Source: an uncultured Oscillospiraceae bacterium
Lineage (GTDB): Bacteria; Bacillota_A; Clostridia; Oscillospirales; Oscillospiraceae
Length of the DNA: 23,975 nucleotides
Assembly (NCBI GenBank): GCA_910579155.1
Contig: CAJTTS010000050.1
Span: forward strand, 1 to 23,975
Direction: 5' to 3'
The stretch's first letter is position 1, and every line of letters starts with the position of its first letter. The translations under genes and the position numbers were made by a program. This document shows positions 23,304 to 23,975 of the stretch, in pieces. Below the pieces are notes generated by a model. That model saw only the letters and a program-made list of their open reading frames with translations. It was not told the origin of the DNA and did no database searches.

Positions 23304-23795
23304 ATGCTGTACCTACAAAAGGCCGCCGTCACCGACGGGCGGGATATATACGAAATGCTCCAGCGCATTCCGGACACTCCGTTTTTGGATGCCAGCTATC
23401 AGATGACGTGGGAAGATTTCCCCAACTGGGTGGCCCATCGGGTGGAGATGGCGGACGGCTTCGGACTGCCGGAGGGTTGGGTGCCCTCAACCACTTTTTG
23501 GCTGATGGATGACGGCATTCCCGTGGCCCTGAGTTGTCTTCGCTGCCGTCTCACCGACGCTTTGCGGAAGGGCGGCGGCCACATCGGCTACGCCGTGGAC
23601 GGCACAAAGCGGGGCCGGGGCTATGGCAAGGCCCTGCTGGGACTGATGATCCAGGAGGCCCGGCGTATGGGCATCACGGAGGAGCTGCTGGTAACGGTGC
23701 ATCCGGACAACACCGCGTCCCGCAAGGTGGCGGAGGCCAACGGGGGAGAGCTGCGCCGGGAGACGCCGGAGCGGGTCTATTATTGGTTCGCGTAA
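23304..23795 (+). CDS. GNAT family N-acetyltransferase
   Basis: The 163-residue protein has the acetyl-CoA binding loop of GNAT enzymes: KRGRGYGKALL (102-112), preceded by the HIGYAV strand and followed by the conserved VHPDNTASRKVAEANGG (132-148), in which HPDN and the AEANGG turn are typical. Substrate unknown; the closest general look is that of small-molecule or ribosomal-protein acetyltransferases in Firmicutes. The start ATG at 23304 follows a perfect AGGAGGT at 7 nt. Oddly, the pnp terminator ends right at this ribosome site, leaving no room for a separate promoter, so expression should depend on read-through past the pnp terminator. Confidence 0.9.
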   Translation: MLYLQKAAVTDGRDIYEMLQRIPDTPFLDASYQMTWEDFPNWVAHRVEMADGFGLPEGWVPSTTFWLMDDGIPVALSCLRCRLTDALRKGGGHIGYAVDGTKRGRGYGKALLGLMIQEARRMGITEELLVTVHPDNTASRKVAEANGGELRRETPERVYYWFA

Positions 23796-23975
23796 CTGCC
23801 GTTTGAAAATATTTGTAGACGTTTGACGAAAAATGCACACATTGTCCGGATTATTTTGACCTCGTTTTCTCCCCAGGCGAGTCTCCCGCCGCACCCTCAT
23901 TGACTCCCCTTCGGGGGAAATGTCCAGTTGAGAGTGTTGCTCAGTAATTTGGCAAAAATCGTGCTTGTTTTCTCA
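23796..23975. other. Right-edge region without a visible gene
   Basis: 180 bp of mixed composition with no convincing frame. A TCCCC/GGGGA hairpin with the very stable TTCG loop is at 23905-23918, without a T run. It may be the leader of a gene beyond the edge. Confidence 0.3.

Overview
The window is about 24 kb of GC-rich bacterial chromosome holding ordinary housekeeping genes. The gene set and the many near-consensus sigma-A promoters with AGGAGG-type ribosome sites suggest a Firmicute. RNase Y, YerC/TrpR-like, ComEB-type deaminase, large single-chain PurL and polysaccharide deacetylase together with high GC point to a Clostridia lineage such as Oscillospiraceae (Flavonifractor/Pseudoflavonifractor/Oscillibacter-like). 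That placement is inference from gene content; no rRNA or tRNA gene was seen.

Layout. Minus strand 1-2734: a comEB-apbE pair joined by an ATGA overlap, then about 500 bp of non-coding DNA with a strong promoter and long structured leader for rny, which runs off the left edge. Plus strand 3045-3440: a small membrane zinc-ribbon protein under a promoter with an operator-like palindrome. Minus 3740-4150: a SecB-like chaperone. Plus 4459-7296: LacZ beta-galactosidase, followed by yerC (7450-7749). Minus 8057-17148: probable transcription unit secA - pgeF - orphan peptide-binding lipoprotein - purL, with pgeF and the lipoprotein joined by another ATGA overlap. Plus 17490-23795: a metallophosphoesterase, a membrane-anchored polysaccharide deacetylase, rpsO, a small membrane protein, pnp and a GNAT acetyltransferase.

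Functionally the window covers RNA decay (RNase Y, PNPase), protein export (SecA and a SecB-like protein), nucleotide metabolism (PurL, dCMP deaminase-like protein, PgeF), lactose hydrolysis, cell-wall or exopolysaccharide modification, and flavinylation (ApbE). The two RNase genes both have long, hairpin-rich leaders.

The most unusual signal lies between the genes. A repeat of about 130-140 bp occurs six times, always intergenic: 3448-3578, 4209-4353, 7791-7925, 7926-8058, 17191-17332 and 20903-21042. Four copies point one way and two diverged copies point the other way. The copies share terminal motifs and a central hairpin. Between the diverged and the near-identical copies the hairpin sequence is almost wholly different, yet arm lengths (17 and 19 nt), the 3-nt loop, one bulge and the base pairing are kept. 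This is the pattern of a selected structure. One site (17451-17473) looks like the two ends of the element joined without the middle.
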